The notes beneath the pieces were generated by a model that saw only the letters and a program-made list of their open reading frames with translations, ran no database searches and was not told where the DNA came from. Shown here in pieces: positions 55,343-64,000 of a stretch of 64,000 nt of DNA (positions are counted from its first letter, which is position 1; every line of letters starts with the position of its first letter). The translations under genes and the position numbers were made by a program. The DNA comes from Pinus tabuliformis (taxonomy: Eukaryota; Streptophyta; Pinopsida; Pinales; Pinaceae), in the NCBI GenBank assembly GCA_031772625.1, contig CM062817.1, forward strand, positions 948,660,327-948,724,326, read 5' to 3'.

Positions 55343-56689
55343 ATACACACGGAAATCTTTCAAGGCCTTCACAAGTGCAAGTGCTTGTTTTCCAATGATG
55401 TTATACTTTAATGATCCATCCCTGATAATACGGCTGAAAAAAAAAATAGGCTTCTCAACTCCATCTCTCTTTTGCATTAGTACAGCTGCCAATGTGTGCT
55501 CAGAAGCAAATGAAAACAAAATAAAATCTTGTGTGTAATCCGGACTGATTAGAGTAGGGGCTGAAGATAAAACCAACTTTACCAAATTGAAAGATTTTAC
55601 CGCCTCCTCGGTCCACTTGAGTTGGCTGTCCTTTTTCAGCATGTTTGTGATTTCTCTAAGGTGCTCGGCAAGATTCGGAATGAAGCAACGCAGAAAATTC
55701 AGCTTACCATTAAAGGATTGTATTTCATTTTTGTTCCGGGGCTGCTCAAGTTGCTGAATAGCTTCAACACGTGCAGGATCTATACATATGCCATCTTTGG
55801 AAATGATGTGGCCCAAGAGCTTGCCTTCACTCATGGCGAAAAGACTTTTCTTTGGATTCAGTGAAATGCCATATTTTCTGCACTTTTGAAAAACAATTTG
55901 CAAGTGATATAAATGTTCTTCATCAGATTTTGAAAATACAGTCAAATCATCAAGGTAAACAACTAAAAAGACATCCTTCTCATTGGCAAAGGCCATGTCC
56001 ATCGCACGCTGAAAAGTGGCACCTGCATTTTTCAAACCAAATGGCATTTTTGCATAATGAAATGTTCCCCATGGAGTAGTGAATGTGGTTTTGTCACGAT
56101 CATCCTCATGCACCAAAATCTGATTGTACCCGGAATAGCCATCGAGTAGCGACATCCTTGATGCTCCAACTACTCACTGCAATATATGATCCATTTTGGG
56201 CAGCGGCTAATTGTCCTTTAAAGACACCTTATTCAAATTTCTGAAGTCAATGCATAAACGGATCTCATCGGTCTTTTTCCTTACGGGCACCAAATTTGAT
56301 ATCCAATCGGAAAATCTGATAGGTACTATGATTCCAGACTTGTACAACCTATTCACTTCTTTTTCTATCAATGGCAGCAATTTAGGATTGATTCTCCTCA
56401 ACTTTTGGCGGAAAGGCTTTTGATTTGGCTTTATAGGAATAGTATGCTGAATGATATTAGTATCATATGTTTTCAGATCTGAATAATCCCATGCAAAGAC
56501 ATTAGAAAACGAAGTCAACAATCTGACATACTCCTTCTTTACCTTTGGTGACAATGACTTAGATAATTTTACCATCTTAGGATTCTCAGCTGCTCCAATG
56601 TTTACCTCCTCAACACCTTCTTCGGTTGGTCTCAATGTTGGCTTGCGGGCCACATCATCTTGATCAAACAGCTCTTCCAAAGGAATCAA
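55343..56689 (-). pseudogene. Reverse transcriptase and start of native RNase H, element G
   Basis: One frame with two stops (about 56207 and 56174). RT motifs: IIVPIRFSDWISNLVPVRKK, IRLCIDFRNLNKVSLKD, MSLLDGYSGYNQI, TTFTTPWGTFHYAKMPFGLK, VVYLDDLTVFSKS (YLDD box intact), GISLNPKKS and LGHIISKDGICIDP. Then the connection and native RNase H with FASEHTLAAVLMQK, where active gypsy enzymes have the catalytic D of CDAS, so this RNase H is degenerate. The domain is cut by the H insertion at 55343 and continues at 47776. The start ATG at 56689 overlaps the TGA of the upstream frame (ATGA). Confidence 0.85.
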
Positions 56690-59600
56690 TCATTTAGGAA
56701 TAAAATTGTCCTTAAGTTGCAGCACATCCATTTGATTTACCTCATCTGTTTCAGTATATATGGAGATGTCCTTAAACTCACCTTCAATTTGCAGAAAAAT
56801 TTTGATTTCTTCATCATCCTGGAAGACTTGCCAACATCGTTGATTATCCGGAACTGTGGGGCAGTGTTTCACATAAATCTCAAATTTATTTCTGGAATTC
56901 ATTGGAATTTTTAAGTTACTTGCTGCCTTGGCCAATGCATCAGCAACACCATTTTGTATGCGGGGCACACATGTCAAAGTATGTTCAGAAAATAATTTCA
57001 AAATATCTAGGACAGCATTTCGATATGCTCTCATGCGAGGATGCTTGGCCTGAAACTCACCTTTAATTTGCTTTATCACCAACTCAGAGTTGCCATAGAC
57101 TGCAATCTTCTTTTCTTTCAGCTTGCGAAGAATTTTAAGGCCAACAATAAGAGCCTCATATTCTGCCTCATTATTTGAACAATCAAATGCTAGTTTATAA
57201 GAGCACACTCTCACCTTGCTTGGGACCTTGTCTCGGGCAGAAAAGGGACTTCGAATCCACACACCAATACCAGCACCATCGCTGCCCACAGCGCCATCGA
57301 AATCCATGGTCCAAAGACCATCTTCATCTTCCTCCAACTGCTGAAACTGTGTTGCCTCTGTTTTTTCTGTTTGCTGCCCCTTAGCTTCATCTGTTTGCCT
57401 CATGGCAGCTGACTTTTCTTCTCTTTCCTTTTGTAGAACTTCTCTAAAATTTTCAGTAATTTCTGGTATATCTTCTGCCTGAACTAACTGACTATCTATC
57501 TCATTAAAATTATCAGCAAACAAAACAAATGACTCCAAATCTGTATGTACATAATTTACAGGATGATTTATTGGCTTTTCTTTGCTAGTTATCATGTATT
57601 TCATCTTTTGCTCCCAATATAACTTTCTCATTTGACCGAAGACTGGAATTGTAGCGTAAGAAAAATCGAGATGAAGTGTACCTTTCAACTTAGCTCCCCA
57701 AGTTCTTGAAAGCAACATACCAAAACGCGGAGGAATATCCGCCACAACCACATCCATCAAAACATTTTTAGCTAGCATTTGATTTAGGCTTACCACCGAG
57801 TCCTTGATCAATCCGATACACTTTACCCGGTTGGAATCAAATGAATACAAATCATGATATTTTCTTGTGATATCCAATCCCATCCTTTCCATGATTGCTT
57901 TCGGCATCAAATTGTGCGAAGCACCCGAGTCAAACAGAACATTATGTAAAATATACTCGTGCAACCTCAAACTGATATATAAGGGAGGAACATCGTTTTC
58001 AGGAGTTTCACCATTCAAAGCAGGCCCAAAAATTAATTCCGGCTGATCATCTTCTACATTTACCGTATCAAGCATTGGATCAATATTCAGAATTTTAGAA
58101 ATTTGACCTCGGTAGGTGGTGTTTTTCATGATTTCAGTCAATGGAATAGACACTTTCAGCTTTGAAATTTCATTCTCCAAACTAAATGTTGAAACTTTTT
58201 CACCTTCTTTGGCCGGAACTTCTCTTCTTTCAACTTTATCCTTCATTATGCTTGGTGGCTGATTTACCTTATCCGCTGAAGATGATTGACTTGCTGGGGG
58301 ATCAATTATATCTTTTCCTTTTGTCTGTGGGGAAGCTGAATCATTTTTTGCTGAAGTATCTTTCTTTTTCTGAATGGGATTTATGGGAACAACTCGGTTT
58401 CTTAATTGTCTCTGTTGAGCGGACAAAGCATTGAGATATCCTCTTTGGTACTCCTCTGATTCTTCCTCAAGTGCTGCATCATTTGATAGGATATAATTCT
58501 CATCTTGATGTATGATGGAATTTCTCACAAATTCTTCTTCTTCTGTAATATAGGTAGGCAGATCATCAGGAGTGAAAAAGCGATTTTCCTCTCCTATAGT
58601 ATCACCTTCATCCTCGGATTCTTGGCTAATAAAATTATGCTGAAGCGGAGGTTTTACTTGCTGCTGAACTGTTGTTTCTTCTGCCCTTGTTTCACGCTGC
58701 TTGATTCTGTATTGTGGCTGCTGTGGACCTCGGAAATTAGGATTACGGATCATCGGTTCCGGCTTGCTGAGATGAGTATTTTCAAGCAACCTTTCTACCT
58801 TGCGAAGGAGTTGATCTGATGTAGAAGCATCTTCTTTGATTGTCACTCGCTTTTCGGCTTTCATCCTCGCTCTCTTCTCATTCAAATTTGCTTCAACACT
58901 AACAACGATTTTCTGCATATCACCCAAGGTAGGCGGATCTCTATCTCGCAATGAATACGCCATCTCCGGATCAAAGCCATCCGGGAATTTGAGAAGTGCT
59001 GATTTTCTAGATGGCCTTAAATCATCTGGAATAGCATTGTAAACTGTGTTAAATCTGATAATGTAATCTTGGACCGACTCACCATGATTACGTTTGAGAT
59101 TGTTGTACTCAGCATTGATCTGAAGTGGATCCTTTCTGATTTCCCATCGATCTAGAATCTGCTTCTGAAGTTCTTCCAATGTGGGTATGCTTCTAGCTGT
59201 CAAACCTCTGAACCATTTTCTTACTTCTCCATCGAATGTTTGTACAAACAAACACATTGTTACATCCTCTTCATCTATCTCATATAGATCAAAGAAAGTT
59301 GTCATCTTGTCTATATGCTGCTGAGCGGAAACACCCTGAGGAGTGCCATCAAACATGGAAATTTTACTCTGATAATCAGCTGGCATATTATGCAGATTTT
59401 GAGGAAGAGAGAGTGGGGCAAACCGGGCAGCCATTGCTTTAGGTAGATTGGGTCTAGGAGTAGCAGGTGGAGTAGGTGTAGCTGTAGTATGAGGGGTATA
59501 GGTTGGTGTAGGCAGAGGAGAAGCGATATGTGACGAGGAAGGCGAATTGACTGTTGATTCAGGATGTGTGACTATAGGGGATATAGAAATAAAAGAAGGA

Positions 59601-59827
59601 TTGGTCTGTTCATGCGGAACTGAAGCCGTGATAGTAGATCCAATATTGCTAGATATAGTTTCGAGGAAATCAGCGAGATTAGTGACTTGGATATCTGTTT
59701 GAAGGTGTCTTAGGATGAAATTTTCAACCAATTTATTATGTCTCTCGATTTCAAGAGCAACAACAAAATCAGGGTTGGGAACTAGAGAATCAAGTGCACT
59801 TTCAGATTTGGTTTTGAACAAGGACAA
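56690..59827 (-). CDS. Gag-protease-RNase H polyprotein of element G
   Basis: 1045 open codons. Gag capsid at about residues 155-300 (CLFVQTFDGEVRKWFRGL, YIIRFNTVYNAIP, LKFPDGFDPEMAYSL), preceded by a Ser/Thr/Pro-rich region. No CCHC knuckle. Protease near residue 630 (LFDSGASHNLMPKAIMER). RNase H at about residues 838-970 with TMDFDGAVGS, NNEAEYEALIVGL, VYGNSELVIKQIKGEF and NGVADALAKAAS. First D, E and last D are present, while the second D is N in GNSEL. The listed first codon is TTG; the frame stays open upstream to about 59970, so the start is uncertain. An intact frame of this length in an otherwise mutated element is notable. Confidence 0.85.
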   Translation of the reverse strand: MSLFKTKSESALDSLVPNPDFVVALEIERHNKLVENFILRHLQTDIQVTNLADFLETISSNIGSTITASVPHEQTNPSFISISPIVTHPESTVNSPSSSHIASPLPTPTYTPHTTATPTPPATPRPNLPKAMAARFAPLSLPQNLHNMPADYQSKISMFDGTPQGVSAQQHIDKMTTFFDLYEIDEEDVTMCLFVQTFDGEVRKWFRGLTARSIPTLEELQKQILDRWEIRKDPLQINAEYNNLKRNHGESVQDYIIRFNTVYNAIPDDLRPSRKSALLKFPDGFDPEMAYSLRDRDPPTLGDMQKIVVSVEANLNEKRARMKAEKRVTIKEDASTSDQLLRKVERLLENTHLSKPEPMIRNPNFRGPQQPQYRIKQRETRAEETTVQQQVKPPLQHNFISQESEDEGDTIGEENRFFTPDDLPTYITEEEEFVRNSIIHQDENYILSNDAALEEESEEYQRGYLNALSAQQRQLRNRVVPINPIQKKKDTSAKNDSASPQTKGKDIIDPPASQSSSADKVNQPPSIMKDKVERREVPAKEGEKVSTFSLENEISKLKVSIPLTEIMKNTTYRGQISKILNIDPMLDTVNVEDDQPELIFGPALNGETPENDVPPLYISLRLHEYILHNVLFDSGASHNLMPKAIMERMGLDITRKYHDLYSFDSNRVKCIGLIKDSVVSLNQMLAKNVLMDVVVADIPPRFGMLLSRTWGAKLKGTLHLDFSYATIPVFGQMRKLYWEQKMKYMITSKEKPINHPVNYVHTDLESFVLFADNFNEIDSQLVQAEDIPEITENFREVLQKEREEKSAAMRQTDEAKGQQTEKTEATQFQQLEEDEDGLWTMDFDGAVGSDGAGIGVWIRSPFSARDKVPSKVRVCSYKLAFDCSNNEAEYEALIVGLKILRKLKEKKIAVYGNSELVIKQIKGEFQAKHPRMRAYRNAVLDILKLFSEHTLTCVPRIQNGVADALAKAASNLKIPMNSRNKFEIYVKHCPTVPDNQRCWQVFQDDEEIKIFLQIEGEFKDISIYTETDEVNQMDVLQLKDNFIPK

Positions 59828-60183
59828 CTCAAAACTCTCGTCAAAATCGATGTCTTCAAGATAATCAAAAACAGCTGGACATGAATGAGATTTGAAATTA
59901 TATGTGATTAGAATCTGAAGCCAGTTTGGATATCGAGGAACAAATAACCAATCAGCTTGTGAAAACTCTCAACTAATCATCCAAAAGTTCAAAGTTTACA
60001 AATGAACTGGGGTAAAATGCAATCGAAGTGGCCGTATTCACAAGCTCATGGAGATTGACTGAAGCAGCGTTTATCTACTTCCGCTTATGCAAAACAAAAG
60101 CATTTCTAAGGCTACCTGGCATAACTTTAGGCTCCGTCTAAGACTTATGAAACAAACACATCAATCCAAAAACAAGTTTGTTC

Positions 60184-60203
60184 TCCCCAGTATGGTCGCC
60201 AAT
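60184..60203 (-). other. Primer-binding site of element G
   Basis: Minus-strand TTGGCGACCATACTGGGGAG, the site of B and H with two or three changes, placed one base from the 53-bp terminal segment. Confidence 0.75.
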
Positions 60204-60204
60204 A

Positions 60205-60257
60205 TGTTGCCTTGGATTTTGTCTTTTTCAGCCTGAGGCCAAATTCAAGCGCTAACA
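60205..60257. repeat. Inverted 53-bp U5 terminus replacing the 5' LTR of G
   Basis: The reverse complement of 60205-60257 matches 41450-41502 at 51 of 53 positions. The outer end GCGCTAACA abuts CCTAC exactly as TGTTAGCGC does on the left. No further LTR sequence is present on this side. Confidence 0.85.
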
Positions 60258-60262
60258 CCTAC

Positions 60263-61360
60263 TACAAATTTATTGGAGGAAGGGTTATCCCTGAAAAAAC
60301 TTCGATCCCATTCCTCTATGAGTTGGACAGAGAGAGACGCCGAACCCACAGGTGGATGAAAATTTCCAAATCTAAGAATGTGGAAGATGTGGGCCTCATG
60401 GAGGATAAATTCATTGAAATAGGTAAGGAGTTAAGTGATTTGAGACTGAGGGAGTTTATTATGAAGGAGAAAATACATGAAGAAAACACAAGGTTGAAAG
60501 AGAGGATACAAGAGAAGGAAAGACAACTTTCCACCATGGAAAGTCTATATGTGGAAGCCTTGCAATGCAGGAAACCATCAAAGTATTATGCTCTCTCCCT
60601 TAAAGAACATTGGTTGCAGTTCCAAATAAAAACTCTAGAACAATATGGGTCTCTTCGTTCCCAGGAATACATGAAGTTTATTGAGTTTTGAAACCAAACT
60701 AATATGAAAATCAAGTTAAAGTTAGCTAAATTCTATATGCATAATCTCACTTTGACAAATATGAATTTTTGGGATCCCAATTCAAGATTGGGAGACATGC
60801 AGTTAATCACTTTGGCATCTTGGTTGACTCATGATGAGACAAGGGTTGAGGAGGTGAAAAAGGTAATGACAAAAGAGGAGAAGGAACCCTTGTATATCAG
60901 AGCTCAGCTAGTGAGCCCTAAGTCTGTCATCAATAATCATAGCCTCATCTCCAGTGATGCCACTTTAGCACCCAAATACTTTGATACCCTAGAGCAAGCT
61001 ATTCTGCACTTTGAATATACCTTTAGAAGTTTGGGAACCGAGAGTCTACAAGATTTCCAGAGAAGATTGCATGCTTTACCCCTTAGTATACAAGTAAGAG
61101 AATATCACTCTCCTGAAAGGCTAAGGAATTCCTTGTAGAGAACGCCATGGTACAAGAGAATCACAGAGAGGATGAAAATCAAGTGTATAGGCTTCAAACG
61201 TAGTTCACCCTTGCTTCTAGGCTTACAAGAAGGAAGATATGAAACAAAAGAGCAGAGGGAGTGTACTGAGATAGAAAGAAATGCAAGTTTTTACCCACAA
61301 GAGGGCACACCATCTATGGAGCCACGGGATGTCAGAGAGGCCACCAATGCAATCAAATAG
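60263..61360 (+). pseudogene. Second part of the coiled-coil frame of element E
   Basis: Continues the frame broken at 41449. 60263-60691 encodes a strongly charged helical stretch (REFIMKEKIHEENTRLKERI, QEKERQLSTMESLYVEALQC), then a TGA, another open part 60704-61138 (contains AQLVSPKSVINNHSLISSD and FEYTFRSLGTESLQDFQRRL), a TAG, and a last part 61172-61360, all in the same frame. No transmembrane segment or known domain is seen. The position between integrase and the PPT suggests an accessory protein of E. The N-terminal residues of the apparent ORF starting at 60212 are really sequence of G. Confidence 0.6.
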
Positions 61361-61404
61361 CTTCACATGAATGACTAAGTTGCTCAGAGGATGAGAAACA
61401 CCTT

Positions 61405-61421
61405 CAGCAGGGGGTGATGAT
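61405..61421 (+). other. Polypurine tract of element E
   Basis: AGCAGGGGGTGATGA immediately before the 3' LTR start TGAGTCCC. Confidence 0.65.
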
Positions 61422-63413
61422 GAGTCCCAACAATAGGTATATTTTCAAGATCATCATGCCATCCTCCAGCCTGAAAATTATCCTTCTCTCACATTAATTC
61501 ACATTTTTTGTTATATTATGCTTAGTACGAGGAGTAAAAGGTGTTTATCATAGTATGTGGCCTAATGTGGTTTAATTGCAAGAAAAAGAAGCATTTTTTA
61601 GGAAATTACTATGCAGGGGATTAATTTCGACAACTAGGATAGAATATAGGGGGTTTTTCGACCTCATTAACTCCCTAACTCGGCTTGGGATCACAACATC
61701 TTCTTTCACCAGTTTGAATTCATTGGCAGCTAAGTGAATCCTTGTCCTAATGAATCTCAAGAGGGACAAGATCCACCATTTCCAATATCAAGGAGGGAAT
61801 CAATCCTACATTCAAGGGAGCTGCTATCAGCTGCTCTTTTGTATAAATAAACAAGGAGAAAAGATCATTAGGATTCAAATTTTTAATTTAGGTATGTATA
61901 GCTATTGATCTTGAAGCTTGACATTTTCATTTTTAACTTTTATGTTATGTATGAGACCGTTACTTTTTTATTATGAGAAGTTGGATTTTAAGTTGCATCT
62001 GAGTTAGTTTTAGAGGGTTGAGACCCTTTGGTTTGGGCCCAGCCCAGAGGCTTTCGTCCCTCTTTTTTTACTTATGTTTTTTCCTTGATTCCAAGTAGTT
62101 CATAGTTTCTTTCATTTAAGTAGAGATTAAGCTATAAAAACCTATGCTTGCAAACTTCTACATCATCTCTCTTGTGGGAGAATGAGTGGAAGGATTCACA
62201 ACCTCAGTCCAAAAATATTGTGTTTATGATTTCTTGAAAATATATGAATGTTAATTGTTATGATTTACATCTGATTTTTGTAGCTCAGAAGTCAATTTAG
62301 TGATTCAATTAGTGTTATGGCATAAAATGTATCTTATTTAAATTCAACTCATCTTTTCCATCATAAGTTCTATCATTTTTTCAATGATCAATGCATGTAC
62401 GCATGTGATTTATTATAGGATTGTGTTGATATGTGAGGAAGGATACATTTTCCACTTCCATATTAAACACCTCCACCATCTCTTTCCACCTTCAATTATG
62501 TCCCAAAACTCTGTTTCCATAAGTTATTTTTCCTAGTAAAGTTGGGGCACTTTGGGCATTCATCATAGTGCAATACAAACCTATGAGGGGACCTGAGCTT
62601 GGCGAGGGGGATCATCCCAACCTCCCTACATTTTCTTCAACCTCCATCCACCTCTCCATACCCTCAAGGCATCATTTTCACCCTCAAAATCCACTCGGAA
62701 CCCCTCCTATAACATTACATGCTCTCCTGTAGCAATACAATACCTCTTGTAGTAGCCACCTATAGCAAGTCTATAGCACCACATTTCTTCACCAGTTTTG
62801 AGCCCTACTTCAACTTTAGCTCATTCAAGAGGAATAATTACCCCAATATGTGATTTGATGATTAGGGGAAGCTCCTAGGCCACTCCAACCATTCCTTTTC
62901 CTCGCTTCAAAAAAGAGTAGAATTAGTTTTCTTCATCACAAGTATGCAGGCTTCTGATTTTGAAGGAAGTATGAACTAGATAGATGATACATGCAATTAT
63001 TCCTACATTTTGATGAATTGTGCAAGATGAAGTAGCTTCCTTTAAGAAAGTAGATTTGGTAGTTTAATGAATATTGCAAGATAAAGTAACTTTCTTTCTG
63101 TAAGTAGATTAGCCCTTGTCCTTTCATGAATTGATTAATTAGCATATAGAAATTGATTAAATGGAATTTCCACTTTCATAGATAGAACTAATTTTCAATT
63201 TCACTTTCATCAACTATCTTTCCTTATAGTTCAGTAGGAGGAATGGTCTCTCATCACTTTGATCAAATAGGTTGACTGAGGGTGGCATGAGTGGAATCCA
63301 ATCTGTTGTGCATATAGCACTATCACCTTTAAGTTTGTACAAACCACGGGCTGATAATTTGAGTTGAGGAGACCTTGGGATTTGAAACATTCTTGGTGTA
63401 ATACCAAGGCTCA
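61422..63413 (+). repeat. 3' LTR of element E
   Basis: About 1992 bp, partner of 24154-26118, with TATAAATAA at 61842-61850 and ending AAGGCTCA. Followed by the remaining D LTR. Confidence 0.85.
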
Positions 63414-63776
63414 ACATGAACAAAATCTTAACTAACAATATCTATGAATTTATCCTAAGAAGCCTTTTTATCACTCAAACCTCTATTTTCTTCATTTTAT
63501 ATCATTTTCCCCTCAATTTCCCTCTCATGCAAATTTGTGTCTCTTCACCTTTGTTTTCTCTTAATTTCCTTTATTTCGCATAAATAAAATGCCAATTAAT
63601 GCCTCTTTTCCATTTTCAATTCCTTTTCTAATTTACTTAGCCATAAATAAACTGAATGTGATGCCTACTATAGTGCTTTTCCCAACATTCATCTTGGAAT
63701 ACGTGTCCCATGACCTTGGTCTTTTTTTTCCTTTATTAACCTTTACTACATGAACGTTTAACCTAGTGTTGTTACA
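63414..63776 (-). repeat. 5' LTR of element D, outer portion
   Basis: Matches 16640-16984 of the D 3' LTR and ends with the same TTGTTACA. Together with 22653-24153 it makes the complete 5' LTR, proving the insertion of E into it. Confidence 0.8.
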
Positions 63777-64000
63777 ATATTGACATATTTAATGGTGTAT
63801 ACACTGGGAACAATAGGAGAGGAGGTTCACACCAGATCACCAACTAATTAGATTAGTTATTTTCATATGAATAATTGATGGGTAGAGACTTATTTGATCT
63901 AGAGGCAACAATTCTGGGTAGTTTGATCTATGATCGCTTTCCCATATAACTGGAAATAGAAATTAAAAGGACTTCACATAACTAGCCATTCTAGTTTGAA
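63777..64000. other. Flank to the right of element D
   Basis: AT-rich, no gene seen. By the nesting model it should be the rest of the C LTR, starting with ATATT as the D target duplication. Confidence 0.35.

Larger units (their letters stand above)
41450..60257 (-). mobile_element. Element G, Tat-like Ty3/gypsy lacking a normal 5' LTR, split by H
   Basis: Flanked by perfect 5-bp duplications CCTAC (41445-41449 and 60258-60262). On the minus strand: PBS (60184-60203), gag-protease-RNase H (59827-56690), RT and native RNase H start (56689-55343), insertion of H (47777-55342), RNase H end and integrase (47776-46239), an extra frame (44503-43055), and a left LTR ending at 41450. Instead of a 5' LTR, the right end is only 53 bp, an inverted copy of the left-end 53 bp. 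Without H the element is about 11.2 kb. Confidence 0.85.
24154..63413 (+). mobile_element. Element E, Ty3/gypsy, host of insertions F and G
   Basis: LTRs at 24154-26118 and 61422-63413 share sequence throughout (TGAGTCCCAA start, AGGCCTCA/AGGCTCA end). A tRNA-Asp-like PBS follows the left LTR and a purine tract precedes the right one, so the element reads on the plus strand. Order: gag (26245), protease, RT, RNase H, integrase (to about 31850), then a long 3' part with a coiled-coil frame that is cut by F and G. The target duplication is no longer clear. LTR divergence is visibly high, so E is old. Confidence 0.85.
15306..63776 (-). mobile_element. Element D, chromovirus Ty3/gypsy, split by element E
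   Basis: Minus-strand element. The 5' LTR (22653-24153 plus 63414-63776) is interrupted by the 39-kb insertion E. An initiator-Met-type PBS (22628-22643) is followed by gag, zinc knuckle, protease, RT, RNase H, integrase and a C-terminal chromodomain, then the PPT (16985-16999) and the 3' LTR (to 16984). The right outer end TTGTTACA at 63776 equals the end of the 3' LTR at 16984, which proves that 63414-63776 belongs to this LTR. Coding parts are old, with many stops. Confidence 0.8.

Noticed and set aside
56211-59442. Many plus-strand open frames opposite the G polyprotein
   Set aside because: Shadows of the well-supported minus-strand gag-protease-RNase H-RT coding sequence.
41450-60257. 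A DNA transposon with terminal inverted repeats
   Set aside because: The 53-bp inverted ends and TSD could suggest this, but the contents are a gypsy element with PBS and LTR, and the TSD length of 5 bp fits retroviral-type integrase.
60212-60262. N-terminal residues of the apparent ORF starting at 60212
   Set aside because: They are encoded by the inverted U5 end of G and the target duplication, not by E; the real frame of E enters at 60263.

Overview
The window looks like a stretch of a very large, repeat-rich seed-plant nuclear genome. A gymnosperm such as a conifer fits best, because of old, heavily mutated, deeply nested LTR retrotransposons with no host gene between them; this is inference, as no diagnostic host gene is present. 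I found no tRNA, rRNA, CRISPR array or bacterial-type operon. Nearly everything is Ty3/gypsy retrotransposon, and I name the elements A1, A2, B, C, D, E, F, G, H. Layout: 1-5661 is the 3' part of element A1 (+), apparently inserted into the 5' LTR of a second copy A2 (+). A2 ends at 5661 inside the reverse transcriptase of element B (-, 5662 to about 12562, continuing beyond the left edge). B abuts remnants of element C (-, about 12563-15305 and again from 63777). Within C's LTR sits element D (-, chromovirus, 15306-24153 plus 63414-63776). Element E (+, 24154-63413) is inserted in D's 5' LTR. E is broken by element F (-, chromovirus, 33899-39967) and by element G (-, Tat-like, 41450-60257). 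G is split by element H (-, 47777-55342). The main nest is therefore five levels deep: C > D > E > G > H. A 435-bp solo LTR with a target-site duplication (TSD) sits inside D. Elements A, B, G and H look like one Tat-like group. B, G and H share an 18-nt primer-binding site (PBS) of the TGGCGACTCC type; no PBS of A is inside the window, and A is joined to H by its 3' half. B and G carry gag, protease, an extra archaeal-type RNase H, RT, a weak native RNase H and (G) integrase, with the extra RNase H placed between protease and RT. G has an additional sense open frame after integrase. H has lost gag, protease and RT but keeps integrase, a separate RNase H after integrase, and an intact, apparently two-intron gene on the opposite strand that resembles plant mobile domain proteins. 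A and H share a 3' region that contains the most unusual structure here: a long array of short hairpins whose loop is constant (CTCGTTAAAA) while the stem sequence changes from unit to unit and stays self-complementary. The genes would work together as retrotransposon machinery (Gag particle, protease, RT/RNase H, integrase), but B, C, D, E, F and G all carry stops or frameshifts. Only parts of G (gag-protease-RNase H frame) and H (integrase, RNase H, antisense gene) remain open. H is the youngest complete insertion: its two 1041-bp LTRs differ at about 25 positions by hand count (about 2.4%), and its TSD is perfect.
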